Assembly: GCF_005938385.1 (NCBI RefSeq)
Contig: NZ_VCRA01000002.1
Coordinates: 186,001 to 250,000, forward strand
DNA: 64,000 nucleotides
Direction of reading: 5' to 3'
Source: Paenibacillus mesophilus
GTDB lineage: Bacteria > Bacillota > Bacilli > Paenibacillales > NBRC-103111
This document shows, in pieces, positions 50,912 to 61,625 of this stretch; within the stretch, counting starts at the first letter, position 1; every line of letters starts with the position of its first letter. A model generated the notes under the pieces. That model did not search any database, was not told where the DNA came from, and was given only the letters and a program-made list of their open reading frames with translations. A program made the position numbers and the translations under genes.

Positions 50912-53900
50912 TCAGGACAAAGATAAATTACGGGTGTACGAATATGCAAAATCTTTGAACATGAGCAGCAAGGAAATTATTACGATTCTAAAACGTTTGA
51001 GTGTTCCAGTAAACAACCATATGAGCGTTATGGAAAATGAGGCGGTTGATAAAGTGGAAAAGTTTTTCCGTGACGTAAAAGCAAATGCTGCAGCAAAACG
51101 TGCTGCAGGCGAAGGCAGCTCGGCTGGCTCGGCATCCAACTCGCAAGGCGGCAAGCCGGCCCCTAGACCGGGTGCAGGAGGGCAAGATAATCGCGGAGAT
51201 CGTCCGCAAGGCGGGGACCGCGGCGATCGTCCGCAAGGTGGAGACCGTGGAGACCGTCCGCAGGGCGGAGACCGTGGAGATCGCCCGCAAGGCGGAGAAC
51301 GCGGAGATCGTCCGCAAGGCGGAGATCGTGGGGATCGTCCGCAGGGCGGAGACCGTGGAGACCGTCCGCAAGGCGGAGATCGTGGGGATCGTCCGCAGGG
51401 CGGAGATCGTGGGGATCGTCCGCAGGGCGGAGACCGTGGAGACCGTCCGCAAGGCGGAGACGGCCAGCGCCGTTACGATAATAATCGTCCTCCGTACCAA
51501 GGGAACCGTCCGCAAGGAGGCGGCCAAGGACGTCCGTATGGAGACCGTCCGCAAGGCGGTCAAGGCGGAGACGGCCAACGCCGTTACGACAACAATCGTC
51601 CGCCATACCAAGGCGGGAACCGTCCGCAAGGAGGCGGTCAGGGAGGTCAAGGCGGCCAAGGACGTCCGTATGGAGACCGTCCGCAAGGCGGTCAAGGCGG
51701 AGACGGCCAGCGCCGTTACGACAATAACCGTCCGCCGTACCAAGGCGGGAACCGTCCGCAAGGAGGCGGCCAGGGAGGTCCAGGCGGCCAAGGCCGACCG
51801 TATGGCGATCGTCCGCAAGGTGGTCAAGGAGGCAGCCGTCCGCCGTACCAAGGCGGAAACCGTCCGCAAGGAGGCGGTCAAGGAGGTCAAGGACGTCCGG
51901 CCGGAGACGGTCAACGCCGTTTCGACAATAACCGTCCACAAGGAGGCGGTCAAGGCGGAGGAGCAAAACCGGCTGCGGCCATTCAGCCTACGGCGGCTCC
52001 GCGCCAAGCGCCCCCGCGTACCGACCGTGATCGGGGATATCAGGACAGAGACCGGGCGAGCGCTCTGAAAAACGCCGACCCTCGTTTCAATAAAGCGGAA
52101 GTGATCCGCACAACCGTCGAGAACTTGGACGATATTAACGTAAATCAAAATGTGAAGACGTCGAAGAAACCGAAGCCGACCCAGAACAACAGATCGGGCG
52201 GAGCCGGTTATAAAGGCAAGCAAGGCGGCAGAGGCAGAGGACAGGAGCCTGTCCGCAAAGAAAAAATCGACAATACGCCGAAGAAAATTATCGTACGGGG
52301 CACAATGACCGTAGGCGATCTTTGCAAATTGCTTCATAAAGACGCCTCCGAAGTTATCAAGAAGCTGCTGCTCCTCGGCACGATGGCGACGATCAACCAG
52401 GAGCTGGAGCTTGATACGATCCTGCTTGTCGCGAACGAATTCAAAGTGGAAGTGGAAGTCAAGCTTCCGGTCGAAGAAGACAACTTCGAGACGATCGAGG
52501 AGAAGGACGAGGCTGAGGATCTGCTCGAGCGTCCGCCGGTCGTCACGATTATGGGTCACGTCGACCACGGTAAAACTACGCTGCTCGACGCCATCCGTCA
52601 GACGAACGTATCGGAAGGCGAAGCGGGGGGCATTACCCAGCATATCGGCGCGTATCAGGTCGAGATCAAAAACAAAAAGATTACGTTCCTGGATACTCCG
52701 GGTCACGAAGCGTTCACTTCGATGCGCGCGCGCGGCGCCCAAGTAACGGACATTACGATTATCGTCGTAGCGGCGGATGACGGCGTTATGCCGCAAACCG
52801 TCGAAGCGATCAGCCATGCGAAGGCCGCTAACGTGCCGATTATCGTCGCGGTGAACAAGATCGACAAGCCGGACGCCAACCCGGACAAAATCAAGCAGGA
52901 ACTGACCGAGTACAACCTCGTTCCGGAGGAGTGGGGCGGAGATACGATCTTCGTTAACATTTCGGCGAAACAAAAGCAAGGCCTGGAAGAACTGCTCGAG
53001 ATGATTTTGCTCGTGGCGGAAGTGCAGGAATTCAAGGCGAACCCGAACAAGCGGGCGAGAGGAACGGTCATCGAGGCCGAGCTGGACAAAGGAAAAGGCC
53101 CGGTTGCCCGGATCTTGATCCAGCACGGAACATTGAAGATCGGAGACGCCTTCGTAGCGGGCGTATGCTTCGGCCGCGTTCGGGCCATGGTTAACGACAA
53201 GGGCCGTCGTCTGAAGGAAGCGGGTCCGTCCACGCCTGTAGAAATAACCGGTCTTACGGAAGTGCCGCAAGCCGGCGATCCGTTCCTCGCGTTCGAGGAC
53301 GAACGGAAAGCAAGAGCGATCGCGGAACGCCGGATGACGACGCATCGTCAATCGACGATGGGCGCGAACAGCCGCGTAACGCTCGACGATTTGTACAAAC
53401 ACATCAAGGAAGGCGAGATCAAAGATTTGAACGTCATTATCAAGGGCGACGTTCAAGGATCCGTCGAAGCGCTCAAAGGATCCCTCGCGAAAATTGAAGT
53501 GGAAGGCGTCCGCGTCAAAATTTTGCACAATGGAGTAGGCGCGATCACCGAATCGGATATCATCCTCGCGTCCGCGTCGAATGCCATCATCATCGGCTTC
53601 AACGTCCGGCCGGAGCCGGCTGCCATGGCGACCGCCGAGCAGGAGAAGGTAGACATCCGTCTGCACAGCATTATTTACAAAGTGATCGAAGAGATCGAGC
53701 AAGCGATGAAGGGCATGCTGGATCCGGTGTACAAGGAAGTAGTCATCGGCCAGGCCGAAGTGCGCAACCTGTTCAAGGTTACCAAAATCGGTACGATAGC
53801 CGGATGTATGATTACTTCGGGCAAAATTACCCGGGCGGCGGAATTGCGCGTCATCCGCGGCGGCATTGTCGTATTTACGGGCAAGGTCGACTCGCTGAAG

Positions 53901-54026
53901 CGATTCAAAGACGATGTTCGCGAAGTGTCACAAGGGTACGAGTGCGGTATTTCCATCGAGAAATATAACGATATTAAAGAAGGGGACGTCATCGAGGCGT
54001 TCGTGATGGAAACCGTAGAAAGGTGA
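50904..54026 (+). CDS. infB: Translation initiation factor IF-2 with long repeat-rich N-terminal region
   Basis: GTPase that places initiator tRNA on the 30S subunit. 1040 residues, larger than the 716 of B. subtilis because of a disordered region near 60-400. Order: IF2-N helix bundle ([20 protein letters not shown]), ten 9-residue GDRPQGGDR repeats (97-186), longer [22 protein letters not shown] repeats (about 187-352), a second IF2-N domain ([20 protein letters not shown]), the G domain ([12 protein letters not shown] near 550, [18 protein letters not shown]) and domains II-IV. TTG 50904 follows CCGGAGGTGG. Confidence 0.97.
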   Translation: MSNQDKDKLRVYEYAKSLNMSSKEIITILKRLSVPVNNHMSVMENEAVDKVEKFFRDVKANAAAKRAAGEGSSAGSASNSQGGKPAPRPGAGGQDNRGDRPQGGDRGDRPQGGDRGDRPQGGDRGDRPQGGERGDRPQGGDRGDRPQGGDRGDRPQGGDRGDRPQGGDRGDRPQGGDRGDRPQGGDGQRRYDNNRPPYQGNRPQGGGQGRPYGDRPQGGQGGDGQRRYDNNRPPYQGGNRPQGGGQGGQGGQGRPYGDRPQGGQGGDGQRRYDNNRPPYQGGNRPQGGGQGGPGGQGRPYGDRPQGGQGGSRPPYQGGNRPQGGGQGGQGRPAGDGQRRFDNNRPQGGGQGGGAKPAAAIQPTAAPRQAPPRTDRDRGYQDRDRASALKNADPRFNKAEVIRTTVENLDDINVNQNVKTSKKPKPTQNNRSGGAGYKGKQGGRGRGQEPVRKEKIDNTPKKIIVRGTMTVGDLCKLLHKDASEVIKKLLLLGTMATINQELELDTILLVANEFKVEVEVKLPVEEDNFETIEEKDEAEDLLERPPVVTIMGHVDHGKTTLLDAIRQTNVSEGEAGGITQHIGAYQVEIKNKKITFLDTPGHEAFTSMRARGAQVTDITIIVVAADDGVMPQTVEAISHAKAANVPIIVAVNKIDKPDANPDKIKQELTEYNLVPEEWGGDTIFVNISAKQKQGLEELLEMILLVAEVQEFKANPNKRARGTVIEAELDKGKGPVARILIQHGTLKIGDAFVAGVCFGRVRAMVNDKGRRLKEAGPSTPVEITGLTEVPQAGDPFLAFEDERKARAIAERRMTTHRQSTMGANSRVTLDDLYKHIKEGEIKDLNVIIKGDVQGSVEALKGSLAKIEVEGVRVKILHNGVGAITESDIILASASNAIIIGFNVRPEPAAMATAEQEKVDIRLHSIIYKVIEEIEQAMKGMLDPVYKEVVIGQAEVRNLFKVTKIGTIAGCMITSGKITRAAELRVIRGGIVVFTGKVDSLKRFKDDVREVSQGYECGISIEKYNDIKEGDVIEAFVMETVER
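51192..51461 (+). repeat. Ten tandem 27-bp coding repeats in infB
   Basis: Ten in-frame units of 27 bp (consensus encoding GDRPQGGDR), 270 bp exactly, with synonymous and one D-to-E change between units. The units differ in a pattern (GGAGAC/GGGGAT alternation) that suggests duplication of two- and three-unit blocks. Confidence 0.93.
51462..51960 (+). repeat. Second, longer in-frame repeat block in infB
   Basis: About three imperfect copies of a 100-130 bp unit encoding [25 protein letters not shown] and [15 protein letters not shown], then degenerate ends. All indels are multiples of three. Confidence 0.85.
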
Positions 54027-54032
54027 TGACCG

Positions 54033-54389
54033 ATGGCAAAAGTACGTGTCGGCCGTGTCGGCGAGCAAATTAAAAAAGAATTGAGCCAAATTTTGCAGTC
54101 GGAGCTGAAAGATCCGCGCGTCGGTTTTATAACCGTTACCGGGGTCGATGTGACGAACGATTTGTCGCAGGCCAAAGTGTTCCTGAGCGTACTCGGCACC
54201 GAGCAGCAGAAGGAAGAATCGCTCAAGGCGATTGCGAAGGCGACCGGATTTATCCGCTCCGAGCTCAGCAAGCGGATCCGGCTTCGCATTACGCCGGAGC
54301 TGCAGTTCCAGTTCGATGCTTCGATCGAGTACGGCAGCCGTATCGACGAGCTGTTGAACAAAATCAATAACGGGAATGCGAGCGTATGA
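54033..54389 (+). CDS. rbfA: Ribosome-binding factor A
   Basis: 30S maturation and cold-adaptation factor with a KH-like fold, 118 residues. [20 protein letters not shown] and [20 protein letters not shown] are diagnostic, as is [23 protein letters not shown] 54033 with AGGTGATG upstream. B. subtilis has ylxP between infB and rbfA; it is absent here. Confidence 0.97.
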   Translation: MAKVRVGRVGEQIKKELSQILQSELKDPRVGFITVTGVDVTNDLSQAKVFLSVLGTEQQKEESLKAIAKATGFIRSELSKRIRLRITPELQFQFDASIEYGSRIDELLNKINNGNASV

Positions 54390-55384
54390 CGGCCTCCCTC
54401 CACGCTCGTCCTTATCCCGAACAGCTGGCCGCCGCCCGGGCGTTCATCGAGGCGAACGACGGATTCCTCGTCGTTGCCCATGTGAATCCCGACGGCGACG
54501 CAGCCAGCTCGACGCTGGCGGTCGGATGGATGCTGGAGCGTATCGGCAAACGGTATGTGATGATCAATGAGGGCAAGACGCCGGACAAGTTCGGTTATTT
54601 GTGGGGCTTCGACCGGCTGCTGCGCTATGAGGAACGGCAGCCGGAAGAACGTTTCCGGTTCGTCATCAGCGTCGATTGCGCCGACGCCTCGCGTATCGGC
54701 AAAGTAAGCGAGCTGTTCGCCGAAGACGTTCAGGTGCTCAATATCGATCACCATGCTACGAACGATTATTTCGGAGACGTGCAGCTGATTCGCGAAGACG
54801 CGGCGGCGACTGTAGAAGTGCTGTATGATTTGGCGGAGGAAATGCGGCTGCCGCTCGCGATCGAGCTGGCGACGGCTTTGTATACGGGGCTTCTGACCGA
54901 TACGGGAGGATTTCGTTATTCGAATACGACGCCCAAGGTGATGAAGATCGCCGCAGAGCTTCTTGCCGCCGGAGTGGCGGGTCACAAGCTGGCGGAGCAA
55001 GTGCTGGAGAAAATAACGTTTTCGCACATTGCCGTATTGAAGCAGGTGCTCACCACATTGTCTTTCGCTTTCGATAAAAAAGTAAGCTGGATTACCGTAT
55101 CGCAGGACGACATCAGACAAACGGGAGCCACTTCGGAAGATATGGAAGGTCTCATTCTGTATCCGCGCAACATCGAAGGCGTCGAGGTAGGGCTATTGTT
55201 CAAGCAGACGGACGAGCGGACGGTGAAGGTCAGCTTTCGCTCCAATGGTACGGTGGACGTAGCCGCCATCGCCAAGTCTTTCGGCGGAGGGGGACACGTT
55301 CGAGCTTCCGGATGTACGATCGCCGGTGAGCTGCCGGATGTCGTCACGCAAGTTATAAAGGAAGTAGGGCAATCGTTGCAATGA
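54386..55384 (+). CDS. nrnA: DHH-family bifunctional oligoribonuclease/PAP phosphatase NrnA
   Basis: Degrades 2-5 nt RNA and dephosphorylates 3'-phosphoadenosine 5'-phosphate. 332 residues: metal motifs [28 protein letters not shown] and the DHH box [31 protein letters not shown], and the DHHA1 glycine motif [12 protein letters not shown]. Overlaps rbfA and truB by 4 nt each. Confidence 0.95.
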   Translation: MTASLHARPYPEQLAAARAFIEANDGFLVVAHVNPDGDAASSTLAVGWMLERIGKRYVMINEGKTPDKFGYLWGFDRLLRYEERQPEERFRFVISVDCADASRIGKVSELFAEDVQVLNIDHHATNDYFGDVQLIREDAAATVEVLYDLAEEMRLPLAIELATALYTGLLTDTGGFRYSNTTPKVMKIAAELLAAGVAGHKLAEQVLEKITFSHIAVLKQVLTTLSFAFDKKVSWITVSQDDIRQTGATSEDMEGLILYPRNIEGVEVGLLFKQTDERTVKVSFRSNGTVDVAAIAKSFGGGGHVRASGCTIAGELPDVVTQVIKEVGQSLQ

Positions 55385-56322
55385 TATACGAGGGTGTATT
55401 GCCGGTCAACAAGCCGGCTGGCTTCACCTCGCACGACGTGGTGGCGAAGATGCGCCGGATACTCGGGATGAAGCGGATCGGTCACACCGGTACGCTCGAC
55501 CCGCAAGTAACCGGCGTACTGCCGCTATGTTTGGGCAGAGCTACCCGATTCGTCGAGTACATACAAGAAATGCCCAAGCAGTATGAAGCCGAGCTTTGTA
55601 TCGGCTATTCGACGGATACGGAGGATTGGACCGGCGAAACGATCGAACGGCTTCAGCCGGGACAAGCCGTATTGACGGAAGAACAGGTTCGCGGGACGCT
55701 GGCCGCATTCGTTGGAACGATTGACCAGGTGCCGCCGATGTATTCCGCGGTGAAGGTCGGGGGCAAGAAGCTGTACGAGCTGGCGAGAGAAGGAAAAGAG
55801 ATTGAACGGAAAGCGCGAAAGGTCGACATTTACGAGATCGAGACGCTTGGGTTAGACCTGCAAGCCGAATATCCGAGAATCCGCTTCCGGGCCCTATGCT
55901 CCAAAGGCACCTATATCCGCACGTTATGCGTCGATATCGGCAAAGCGTTGGGCTATCCCGCGGTTATGACCGGTTTGGTGCGAAGCCGTTCCGGTTCCAT
56001 CTCGATCGACCGGTGCATGAGTTTAGAGGAAATCGAAAGCCTGCACCGTTCGGGGAAATTGGCGGATAGAATTATTCCTGCGGACCGCGTCGTGACCCAC
56101 TTGCCCGAATGTACCGTTTCCGGGAAGGAAGCGATTCACGCCATACAAGGCAAAACGATTCCTTTACCGCAATGCCCGATTTCTCCGGAAGCCGGGGAAT
56201 TGATTCGTATGTACGATCCGCAAGGAACGTTCGTAGGCCTGTTCCGGGTCGATCGCGAACGCGAAACGTTGCGTCCCGAGAAAGTATTTGCGTCAAGCGG
56301 ATCTCGGAATGACGCCGATTAG
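55381..56322 (+). CDS. truB: tRNA pseudouridine-55 synthase TruB
   Basis: Converts U55 of tRNA to pseudouridine. 313 residues, catalytic Asp40 in RIGHTGTLDPQVTGVLPLCL, GVLPVNKPAGFTSHDVV at the N-terminus, and the C-terminal PUA-like region (IPLPQCPISPEAGELIRMYD). ATG 55381 overlaps the nrnA stop. Confidence 0.97.
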   Translation: MIYEGVLPVNKPAGFTSHDVVAKMRRILGMKRIGHTGTLDPQVTGVLPLCLGRATRFVEYIQEMPKQYEAELCIGYSTDTEDWTGETIERLQPGQAVLTEEQVRGTLAAFVGTIDQVPPMYSAVKVGGKKLYELAREGKEIERKARKVDIYEIETLGLDLQAEYPRIRFRALCSKGTYIRTLCVDIGKALGYPAVMTGLVRSRSGSISIDRCMSLEEIESLHRSGKLADRIIPADRVVTHLPECTVSGKEAIHAIQGKTIPLPQCPISPEAGELIRMYDPQGTFVGLFRVDRERETLRPEKVFASSGSRNDAD

Positions 56323-56337
56323 CAGGTGAGAGCTGAC

Positions 56338-57318
56338 ATGCAAACTATAACTATGCAATATCCGGTATCGTTCCCGCTTCCGGGCATGCCCGAGGGCGGG
56401 CAAGTACTCGCGATCGGGGATTTCGACGGGCTGCATCTCGGTCACCGCGAAGTGATTCGCCGAGCGGTGGAAACGGCCGGGAAGCTGCGGCTGCCGGCCG
56501 CCATCATGACGTTTCATCCGCATCCGCGCGAGGTGCTGGGGCAGAGCAAATACGTTCGGCACATTACCCCGCTGCCGGAGAAGCTGGCCTTGTTTGCGGA
56601 AGCGGGAGTCGACGTTGCATACATGATGAACTTCGATCCGGCCTTCTCGCAAATAAGCCCTGCGCAATTCGTCGAAGAGGTGCTTGTGCCGCTTCGGGTC
56701 GGCACCGTCGTTGTCGGGTTCGATTTCCGGTTCGGCCATAAAGGCAGCGGCGATCCCGACATGTTGTGCGAGCTTGCTGCGGGCAGGTTTGCCGTGGAGG
56801 TAGTCCGGCCTTACCATATGGACGGCGTTAAAGTAAGCAGCACGCTTATCCGCGATCACTTGGAGCGGGGGGACGTAGCGAGAGTCGAGCATCTTCTCGG
56901 ACGCCGTTACTCGTTGACCGGCAAAGTCGTGCACGGCGCAGCCAGAGGCAGGCAAATCGGCTTTCCGACCGCGAACATCGAGCTGGACGGGGCTTACGTC
57001 ATTCCGATGAACGGCGTCTATGCGGTTCGTCTGGATTGGGCCGGACAACATTACTACGGAGTCATGAATATCGGGACTAAGCCGACGTTTGAAGACTCCT
57101 CGCACCGGACGCTGGAAGCCCATCTGTTCGATTTCGGACATACGATCTATGGCGAATCCGTCAAGCTGGAGCTGATTTCTTATATTCGGCCCGAGCAAAA
57201 GTTCGCTTCTATAGATGAGCTGATCGCGCAGATCGGCAAAGACGTGTTGACCGCAAAGGAGCGGATCGGCTACGTACCGGACAAAGCGGCCAACCCTCTT
57301 TTGAACGGGATGTCGTGA
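56338..57318 (+). CDS. ribF: Bifunctional riboflavin kinase / FAD synthetase
   Basis: Makes FMN and then FAD (RibF, RibC in B. subtilis). 326 residues: N-terminal nucleotidyltransferase domain (AIGDFDGLHLGHREVIRRAV, MTFHPHPREVLG) and C-terminal riboflavin kinase domain (GKVVHGAARGRQIGFPTANI). ATG 56338 is favoured over GTG 56326 because CAGGTGAG is just upstream. Confidence 0.96.
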   Translation: MQTITMQYPVSFPLPGMPEGGQVLAIGDFDGLHLGHREVIRRAVETAGKLRLPAAIMTFHPHPREVLGQSKYVRHITPLPEKLALFAEAGVDVAYMMNFDPAFSQISPAQFVEEVLVPLRVGTVVVGFDFRFGHKGSGDPDMLCELAAGRFAVEVVRPYHMDGVKVSSTLIRDHLERGDVARVEHLLGRRYSLTGKVVHGAARGRQIGFPTANIELDGAYVIPMNGVYAVRLDWAGQHYYGVMNIGTKPTFEDSSHRTLEAHLFDFGHTIYGESVKLELISYIRPEQKFASIDELIAQIGKDVLTAKERIGYVPDKAANPLLNGMS

Positions 57319-57351
57319 CCGTGTCCGAATAAACCGTTTGTTTTCCGGCAT

Positions 57352-57380
57352 TTACTTTGACTCTGCAAGTATGCTATACT
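57352..57380 (+). promoter_or_regulatory. SigA-type promoter of rpsO
   Basis: TTACTT (57352-57357), 17-nt spacer, TATACT (57375-57380) with extended -10 TGC. The roughly 115-nt leader could host S15 autoregulation, as known for rpsO leaders in other bacteria; no specific fold was proven. Confidence 0.65.
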
Positions 57381-57499
57381 AATTTTCGTTGCTTGGGTTC
57401 TCACCCGGCAATGAAATGCGAACCTTGGCTCGGTCGCTCGATCTCACCGACGGCTTCTGGGCTAACGGCGATTATTTGACGAATAGGGAGGTGAACAGG

Positions 57500-57769
57500 A
57501 TGGCTTTGACTCAAGAACGCAAGACACAATTGATCCAGGATTACAAAAACCATGAATCCGATACGGGATCTCCGGAAGTGCAAATCGCTATCCTTACGGA
57601 AAACATCGTGAACTTGACCAACCATCTGCGCGCGCACAAGAAGGATCATCATTCTCGCCGCGGATTGTTGAAAATGGTCGGTCAACGCCGTAAGCTGCTG
57701 GCATACCTGAAAAACAAAGATGTTAGCCGCTACAGCGCATTGATCGAACGTCTCGGACTTCGCAGATAA
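57500..57769 (+). CDS. rpsO: 30S ribosomal protein S15
   Basis: 16S rRNA-binding primary protein, 89 residues. [40 protein letters not shown] and [20 protein letters not shown] are the family core. ATG 57500 behind GGGAGGTGA (57486-57494); longer in-frame starts extend into the leader. Confidence 0.98.
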   Translation: MALTQERKTQLIQDYKNHESDTGSPEVQIAILTENIVNLTNHLRAHKKDHHSRRGLLKMVGQRRKLLAYLKNKDVSRYSALIERLGLRR

Positions 57770-57781
57770 TGTGTTAAGGAC

Positions 57782-57823
57782 AAAAACAACCTTGTCGGCC
57801 ATTGCCGAACGGTTGTTTTTTTC
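57782..57823 (+). terminator. Rho-independent terminator of rpsO
   Basis: AAAAACAACC pairs with GGTTGTTTTT, with an inner stem TCGGC/GCCGA; T-run 57815-57822. Standard form. Confidence 0.9.
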
Positions 57824-57905
57824 TTGTGCAAGAAGGAAATACTGGTTGGTATGCAGAATAAGGGAGAGTCGCGACCAAACTTACATAACGAGCAGGAGGG
57901 ATTAT

Positions 57906-60011
57906 ATGGAGAAGAAGGTGCGCATGGATTTTGGAGGACGCCCGCTTACGTTTGAAACCGGACGTCTGGCCAAGCAGGCCAACGGCGCCGTGCTGGTACG
58001 CTACGGCGAAACCGTAGTTCTCTGTACGGTGACCGCTTCCAGCGAGCCGAAGGATTTGGACTTTTTTCCGCTGACGGTCAACTACGAGGAAAGACTGTAT
58101 GCGGTAGGGAAAATTCCCGGAGGCTTCATTAAGCGGGAAGGCCGTCCGAGCGAGAAAGCGATTTTGGCAGGCCGTCTGACGGACCGGACGATTCGTCCGC
58201 TCTTTGCGGAAGGATTCCGCAACGACGTGCAGATCGTGGCGATGGTCATGAGCGTCGATCAAAACTGCTCCCCGGAAATTGCCGCCATGGTGGGGACATC
58301 GGCTGCGCTTACCGTTTCCGACGTTCCGTTCAACGGGCCGATCGGAGGCGTCATCGTCGGTCGGATCGACGGACAGTTCATCATTAACCCGAATCACGAG
58401 CAGGAGCAAAAGAGCGACATGTACGTTGTCGTCGGGGGAACGAAGGACGCCATCATGATGGTGGAAGCCGAAGCGAACGAAGTTTCGGAAGAAGATATGC
58501 TCGAAGCGATCATGTTCGGACACGAGGAAATCAAGAAGATCGTGGCTCTTCAAGAACAGTTCGCGGCCGAGGCGGGCAAACCGAAGATGGAAGTGAAGCT
58601 GCATGCCGTCGACGAGCAGGTTAACGCCGAAGTACGCGCTTTTGCCAGCGCCAGACTTGTCGAGGCGATCCGCATTCCGGAGAAGCATGCGCGTCAGGAA
58701 GCGATTGACGCCATTAACGCCGAAGCGGTGGAGCATTTTGCACAAGCATATGCGGAAGCTCCCGAGAAGCTGAAGGACGTCAAGGAAGTGCTTTACGATA
58801 TCGTCAAGGAAGAAGTTCGCCGTCTCATCACGCACGATAAAGTACGCCCGGATGGCCGCGGATTGGCCGAAATTCGTCCGATCGAGTGCGACACCGCGAT
58901 TTTGCCGCGCACGCACGGGTCCGGATTGTTCACCCGCGGACAAACCCAAGCGTTGAGCATTTGTACGCTGGGCGCTCTCGGCGACGTGCAAATTTTGGAC
59001 GGGTTGGATTTGGAAGAAACGAAACGGTTCATGCACCATTACAACTTCCCGCCGTTCAGCGTAGGGGAAGCCAGACCGCTGCGCGCACCGGGACGGCGCG
59101 AGATCGGACACGGCGCATTGGGCGAACGCGCGCTCTCGAAGGTGCTTCCGCCGGAATCCGAATTCCCGTACACGATCCGTCTCGTATCCGAAGTGTTGGA
59201 ATCGAACGGTTCGACATCGCAGGCGAGCATTTGCGCCAGCACTTTGGCGATGATGGATGCCGGAGTACCGATCAAAGCGCCTGTTGCCGGCGTAGCCATG
59301 GGACTCATCAAGGACGGAAGCCATTTCTCGGTCTTGACCGACATCCAAGGGATGGAAGATCATCTCGGCGATATGGACTTTAAAGTAGCGGGAACGTCCG
59401 CGGGTGTTACGGCCATTCAGATGGATATCAAGATCGACGGGATCGACCGCGCGATTTTGGACGAAGCGCTCGGACAAGCGAAGGAAGGCCGGATGTTCAT
59501 TCTCGGCAAAATGATGGAATCGATCAGCGAGCCGCGCAAAGCTTTGTCCCAATATGCGCCGAAAATCATCATCATGCACATCAACCCGGACAAAATCCGC
59601 GAAGTTATCGGAGCTGGCGGCAAAATCATCAACAAGATCATCGAGGAAACGGGCGTCAAGATCGATATCGAGCAGGACGGAACCGTGTTCATCGCATCCT
59701 CCAATGCGGAGATGAACGAGAAAGCGAAGTCGATCATCGAAGGAATCGTTCGCGAAGTCGTCGTTGGCGAGACTTACCTCGGAACGGTCAGACGGATCGA
59801 GAAGTTCGGCGCGTTCGTGGAAATTTTGCCGGGCAAAGACGGTCTCGTCCACATTTCCCAATTGTCCACCGAACGGGTGGCGAAAGTGGAAGACGTCGTG
59901 AAGATCGGCGATCAAATTACCGTTAAAGTAACCGAGATCGACAATCAAGGCCGCGTCAATTTGTCGCGCAAAGCTACGCTTGCCCCGCCTCAAGTACCTG
60001 CACAAAACTAA
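57906..60011 (+). CDS. pnp: Polyribonucleotide nucleotidyltransferase (PNPase)
   Basis: 3'-5' phosphorolytic exoribonuclease. 701 residues: two RNase PH domains ([39 protein letters not shown]), KH ([20 protein letters not shown]) and S1 ([20 protein letters not shown]) domains in the usual order. ATG 57906 follows AGGAGGGA. Stop codon lies 3 nt before a dispersed palindrome. Confidence 0.98.
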   Translation: MEKKVRMDFGGRPLTFETGRLAKQANGAVLVRYGETVVLCTVTASSEPKDLDFFPLTVNYEERLYAVGKIPGGFIKREGRPSEKAILAGRLTDRTIRPLFAEGFRNDVQIVAMVMSVDQNCSPEIAAMVGTSAALTVSDVPFNGPIGGVIVGRIDGQFIINPNHEQEQKSDMYVVVGGTKDAIMMVEAEANEVSEEDMLEAIMFGHEEIKKIVALQEQFAAEAGKPKMEVKLHAVDEQVNAEVRAFASARLVEAIRIPEKHARQEAIDAINAEAVEHFAQAYAEAPEKLKDVKEVLYDIVKEEVRRLITHDKVRPDGRGLAEIRPIECDTAILPRTHGSGLFTRGQTQALSICTLGALGDVQILDGLDLEETKRFMHHYNFPPFSVGEARPLRAPGRREIGHGALGERALSKVLPPESEFPYTIRLVSEVLESNGSTSQASICASTLAMMDAGVPIKAPVAGVAMGLIKDGSHFSVLTDIQGMEDHLGDMDFKVAGTSAGVTAIQMDIKIDGIDRAILDEALGQAKEGRMFILGKMMESISEPRKALSQYAPKIIIMHINPDKIREVIGAGGKIINKIIEETGVKIDIEQDGTVFIASSNAEMNEKAKSIIEGIVREVVVGETYLGTVRRIEKFGAFVEILPGKDGLVHISQLSTERVAKVEDVVKIGDQITVKVTEIDNQGRVNLSRKATLAPPQVPAQN

Positions 60012-60014
60012 GAA

Positions 60015-60058
60015 GGAACTTTCACGTAATTGCCTACCGTGTATTACGTGATAGTTCC
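60015..60058. repeat. Dispersed palindrome family, copy 7
   Basis: Arms GGAACTTTCACGTAAT and ATTACGTGATAGTTCC, 12-nt loop, starting 3 nt after the pnp stop. CACGTAAT subfamily, like copies 1 and 3. Confidence 0.88.
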
Positions 60059-60094
60059 TAAGGCGTACAACCGAATACAATCGCTTCATACAAA

Positions 60095-60121
60095 GAGCCA
60101 GAGCAGTCTGTCTCTTTTTTT
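60095..60121 (+). terminator. Terminator of pnp
   Basis: GAG-C-CAGA, loop GCAG, TCTG-T-CTC, then TTTTTTT. Moderate stem with one bulged pair. Confidence 0.7.
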
Positions 60122-60206
60122 ATTGCTCAATAACAGGTATCAATCGAGAAAGCTTCGAAAAGGATTTTAAGGCTTTTGAGAAAGTCAAAAAGAGATGAAC
60201 GTCCAA

Positions 60207-60326
60207 AAGAGGTTGGGGAGATGTGCGTAAAGCGAAGCGTCTGACTTTAAAATCGTGTTGTAACCGCTAAAAATAGATTCAAGCAACTCGATTTTAACGG
60301 AAGTGGAGCGCATTCCCCAACCTCTT
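60207..60326. mobile_element. 120-bp MITE-like element with 13-bp terminal inverted repeats
   Basis: AAGAGGTTGGGGA at 60207-60219 and its perfect complement TCCCCAACCTCTT at 60314-60326, enclosing a second inverted repeat TAAAATCG (60248-60255) / CGATTTTA (60289-60296). No coding capacity. It may be a miniature transposable element or a large RNA hairpin; no target duplication was recognised. Confidence 0.55.
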
Positions 60327-60456
60327 GCCTTCATCGCCACATCTTTTTGTACACTTTCTCAACAATCTTGCAGCTTCGAACAGAAGCTTTTTTTGTGGAC
60401 ATATATAGGGTCTGTCCGTCATAATATGGTACAAACCTACGGATCGGGGAATGAAT

Positions 60457-61482
60457 ATGTCTTGGACTAAATGGATATTTACAGGAGGAGCGCTGACCCT
60501 CGTTACTTGGGGGTTGTTCCAATCGAGCAGTCTCGATGCCTTCGTCAAATCGCTTGACCACCGCTCGGGAACGGCATACGAGTATGTGCAGCCATGGGAA
60601 GCGTTGTACGACACCTCTCAGACGACATCGACAACGCCCAAGGACGAACAGCTGCTCGCAGCCATTATGGAAGAGGCGGATAAACGGAAGGAAGCTCCGA
60701 TCGATGCCCGGGTGGACCGTGTATGGAAAGCGATACCGGGCTACAACGGGATCGAAGTGGACGTAGAGAAAACGTTGGACTTGGCGAAACGGCAAGGGGT
60801 GGGGAACGGAATCCCGTTCGTATACAGGGAGGTTGCCCCGGCCGTCGGTTTGGAACAGCTCGGGGCGCAGCCGATCTATAAAGGCAACCCGAAGAAGCCG
60901 ATGGCGGCTCTGATGATCAATGTCGCTTGGGGCAACGAATTTATCGGACCGATGCTGGAAGTGCTGGAGCACGAGCAAGTGCGCGCCACCTTTTTCTTCG
61001 ACGGCTCCTGGCTGAGCAAAAACGTCGAAACGGCCCAGCTCATTCAGCAAAAAGGACACGAGCTGTCCAATCACGCGTATTCGCACAAAAACATGAGCAC
61101 GCTCGGACGCGAAGAAGCGATAAAGGAAATCGATCGTACCCAGAAGCTGTTGAAGGAAAAGCTGGGCGTCGATAATACGTTGTTCGCCCCGCCATCCGGC
61201 GATTTCAACGATTCGACCGTCAAGGTGGCGCATGAAATGAACTTGAAGACGATTCTTTGGACGCTGGATACGGTCGATTGGATGAAGCCCACGTCGGATT
61301 CGATCGTCCGGAAAGTTGCCGCTCGGGTTGAACCCGGCTCGATGATCTTGATGCATCCTACCGCTTCTTCGTCCGGAGCTCTTGCAGGCATGATCGCGGA
61401 GATCAAACGGAAAAATCTCGTGCTCGGCACCGTTTCGGAATTAATCTCTTCCGACCGCATCCCAAAGGTTGAGCCCGAGTGA
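60457..61482 (+). CDS. ylxY: Polysaccharide deacetylase family protein YlxY
   Basis: Membrane-anchored or secreted NodB-like deacetylase, 341 residues. N-terminal signal anchor (IFTGGALTLVTWGLFQ), then a catalytic domain (KPMAALMINVAWGNEFIGPM; HELSNHAYSHKNMSTLGREE; TLFAPPSGDFNDSTVKVAHE). The first metal motif reads MINVAWG where active enzymes have TFDDGP, so deacetylase activity is doubtful. ATG 60457 with GGGGA upstream; ATG 60451 is close to it. Confidence 0.9.
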   Translation: MSWTKWIFTGGALTLVTWGLFQSSSLDAFVKSLDHRSGTAYEYVQPWEALYDTSQTTSTTPKDEQLLAAIMEEADKRKEAPIDARVDRVWKAIPGYNGIEVDVEKTLDLAKRQGVGNGIPFVYREVAPAVGLEQLGAQPIYKGNPKKPMAALMINVAWGNEFIGPMLEVLEHEQVRATFFFDGSWLSKNVETAQLIQQKGHELSNHAYSHKNMSTLGREEAIKEIDRTQKLLKEKLGVDNTLFAPPSGDFNDSTVKVAHEMNLKTILWTLDTVDWMKPTSDSIVRKVAARVEPGSMILMHPTASSSGALAGMIAEIKRKNLVLGTVSELISSDRIPKVEPE

Positions 61483-61625
61483 TATTTTTGATAAACTTAC
61501 TGGTATTGCAATTGTGATTGCAGGGTCCGACCTTAGAGGGCATTGTTGTGTTACACGGCAATGCATTCATCATAAGATGCAGGAAGCTCGCATACTACGT
61601 TTCTACTATAAGGGGGAGCCCCATT

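Larger units (their letters stand above)
60059..60456. other. 398-bp gap between pnp and ylxY
   Basis: No gene seen. Contains the pnp terminator (60095-60121), a 120-bp element with terminal inverted repeats (60207-60326), a T-run at 60389-60396, and an ATATATA..CATAATAT arrangement near 60401-60428 that loosely resembles a SigE promoter (weak). Confidence 0.55.

Noticed and set aside
51085-52068. 327-codon + frame overlapping infB in another phase
   Set aside because: Off-frame reading of the 27-bp repeats, whose length is a multiple of three; no ribosome site.
50988-53702. Open frame of 904 codons on the minus strand opposite infB
   Set aside because: Antisense shadow caused by the repeat-rich, stop-poor composition of infB; the product is low-complexity and has no family features or start signals.
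57389-57499. N-terminal extension of S15
   Set aside because: The extension lies in the leader right after the -10 box and before a perfect ribosome site for ATG 57500.
57774-60089. 771-codon open frame on the minus strand opposite pnp
   Set aside because: Shadow of pnp codon bias; PNPase on the + strand is fully convincing.
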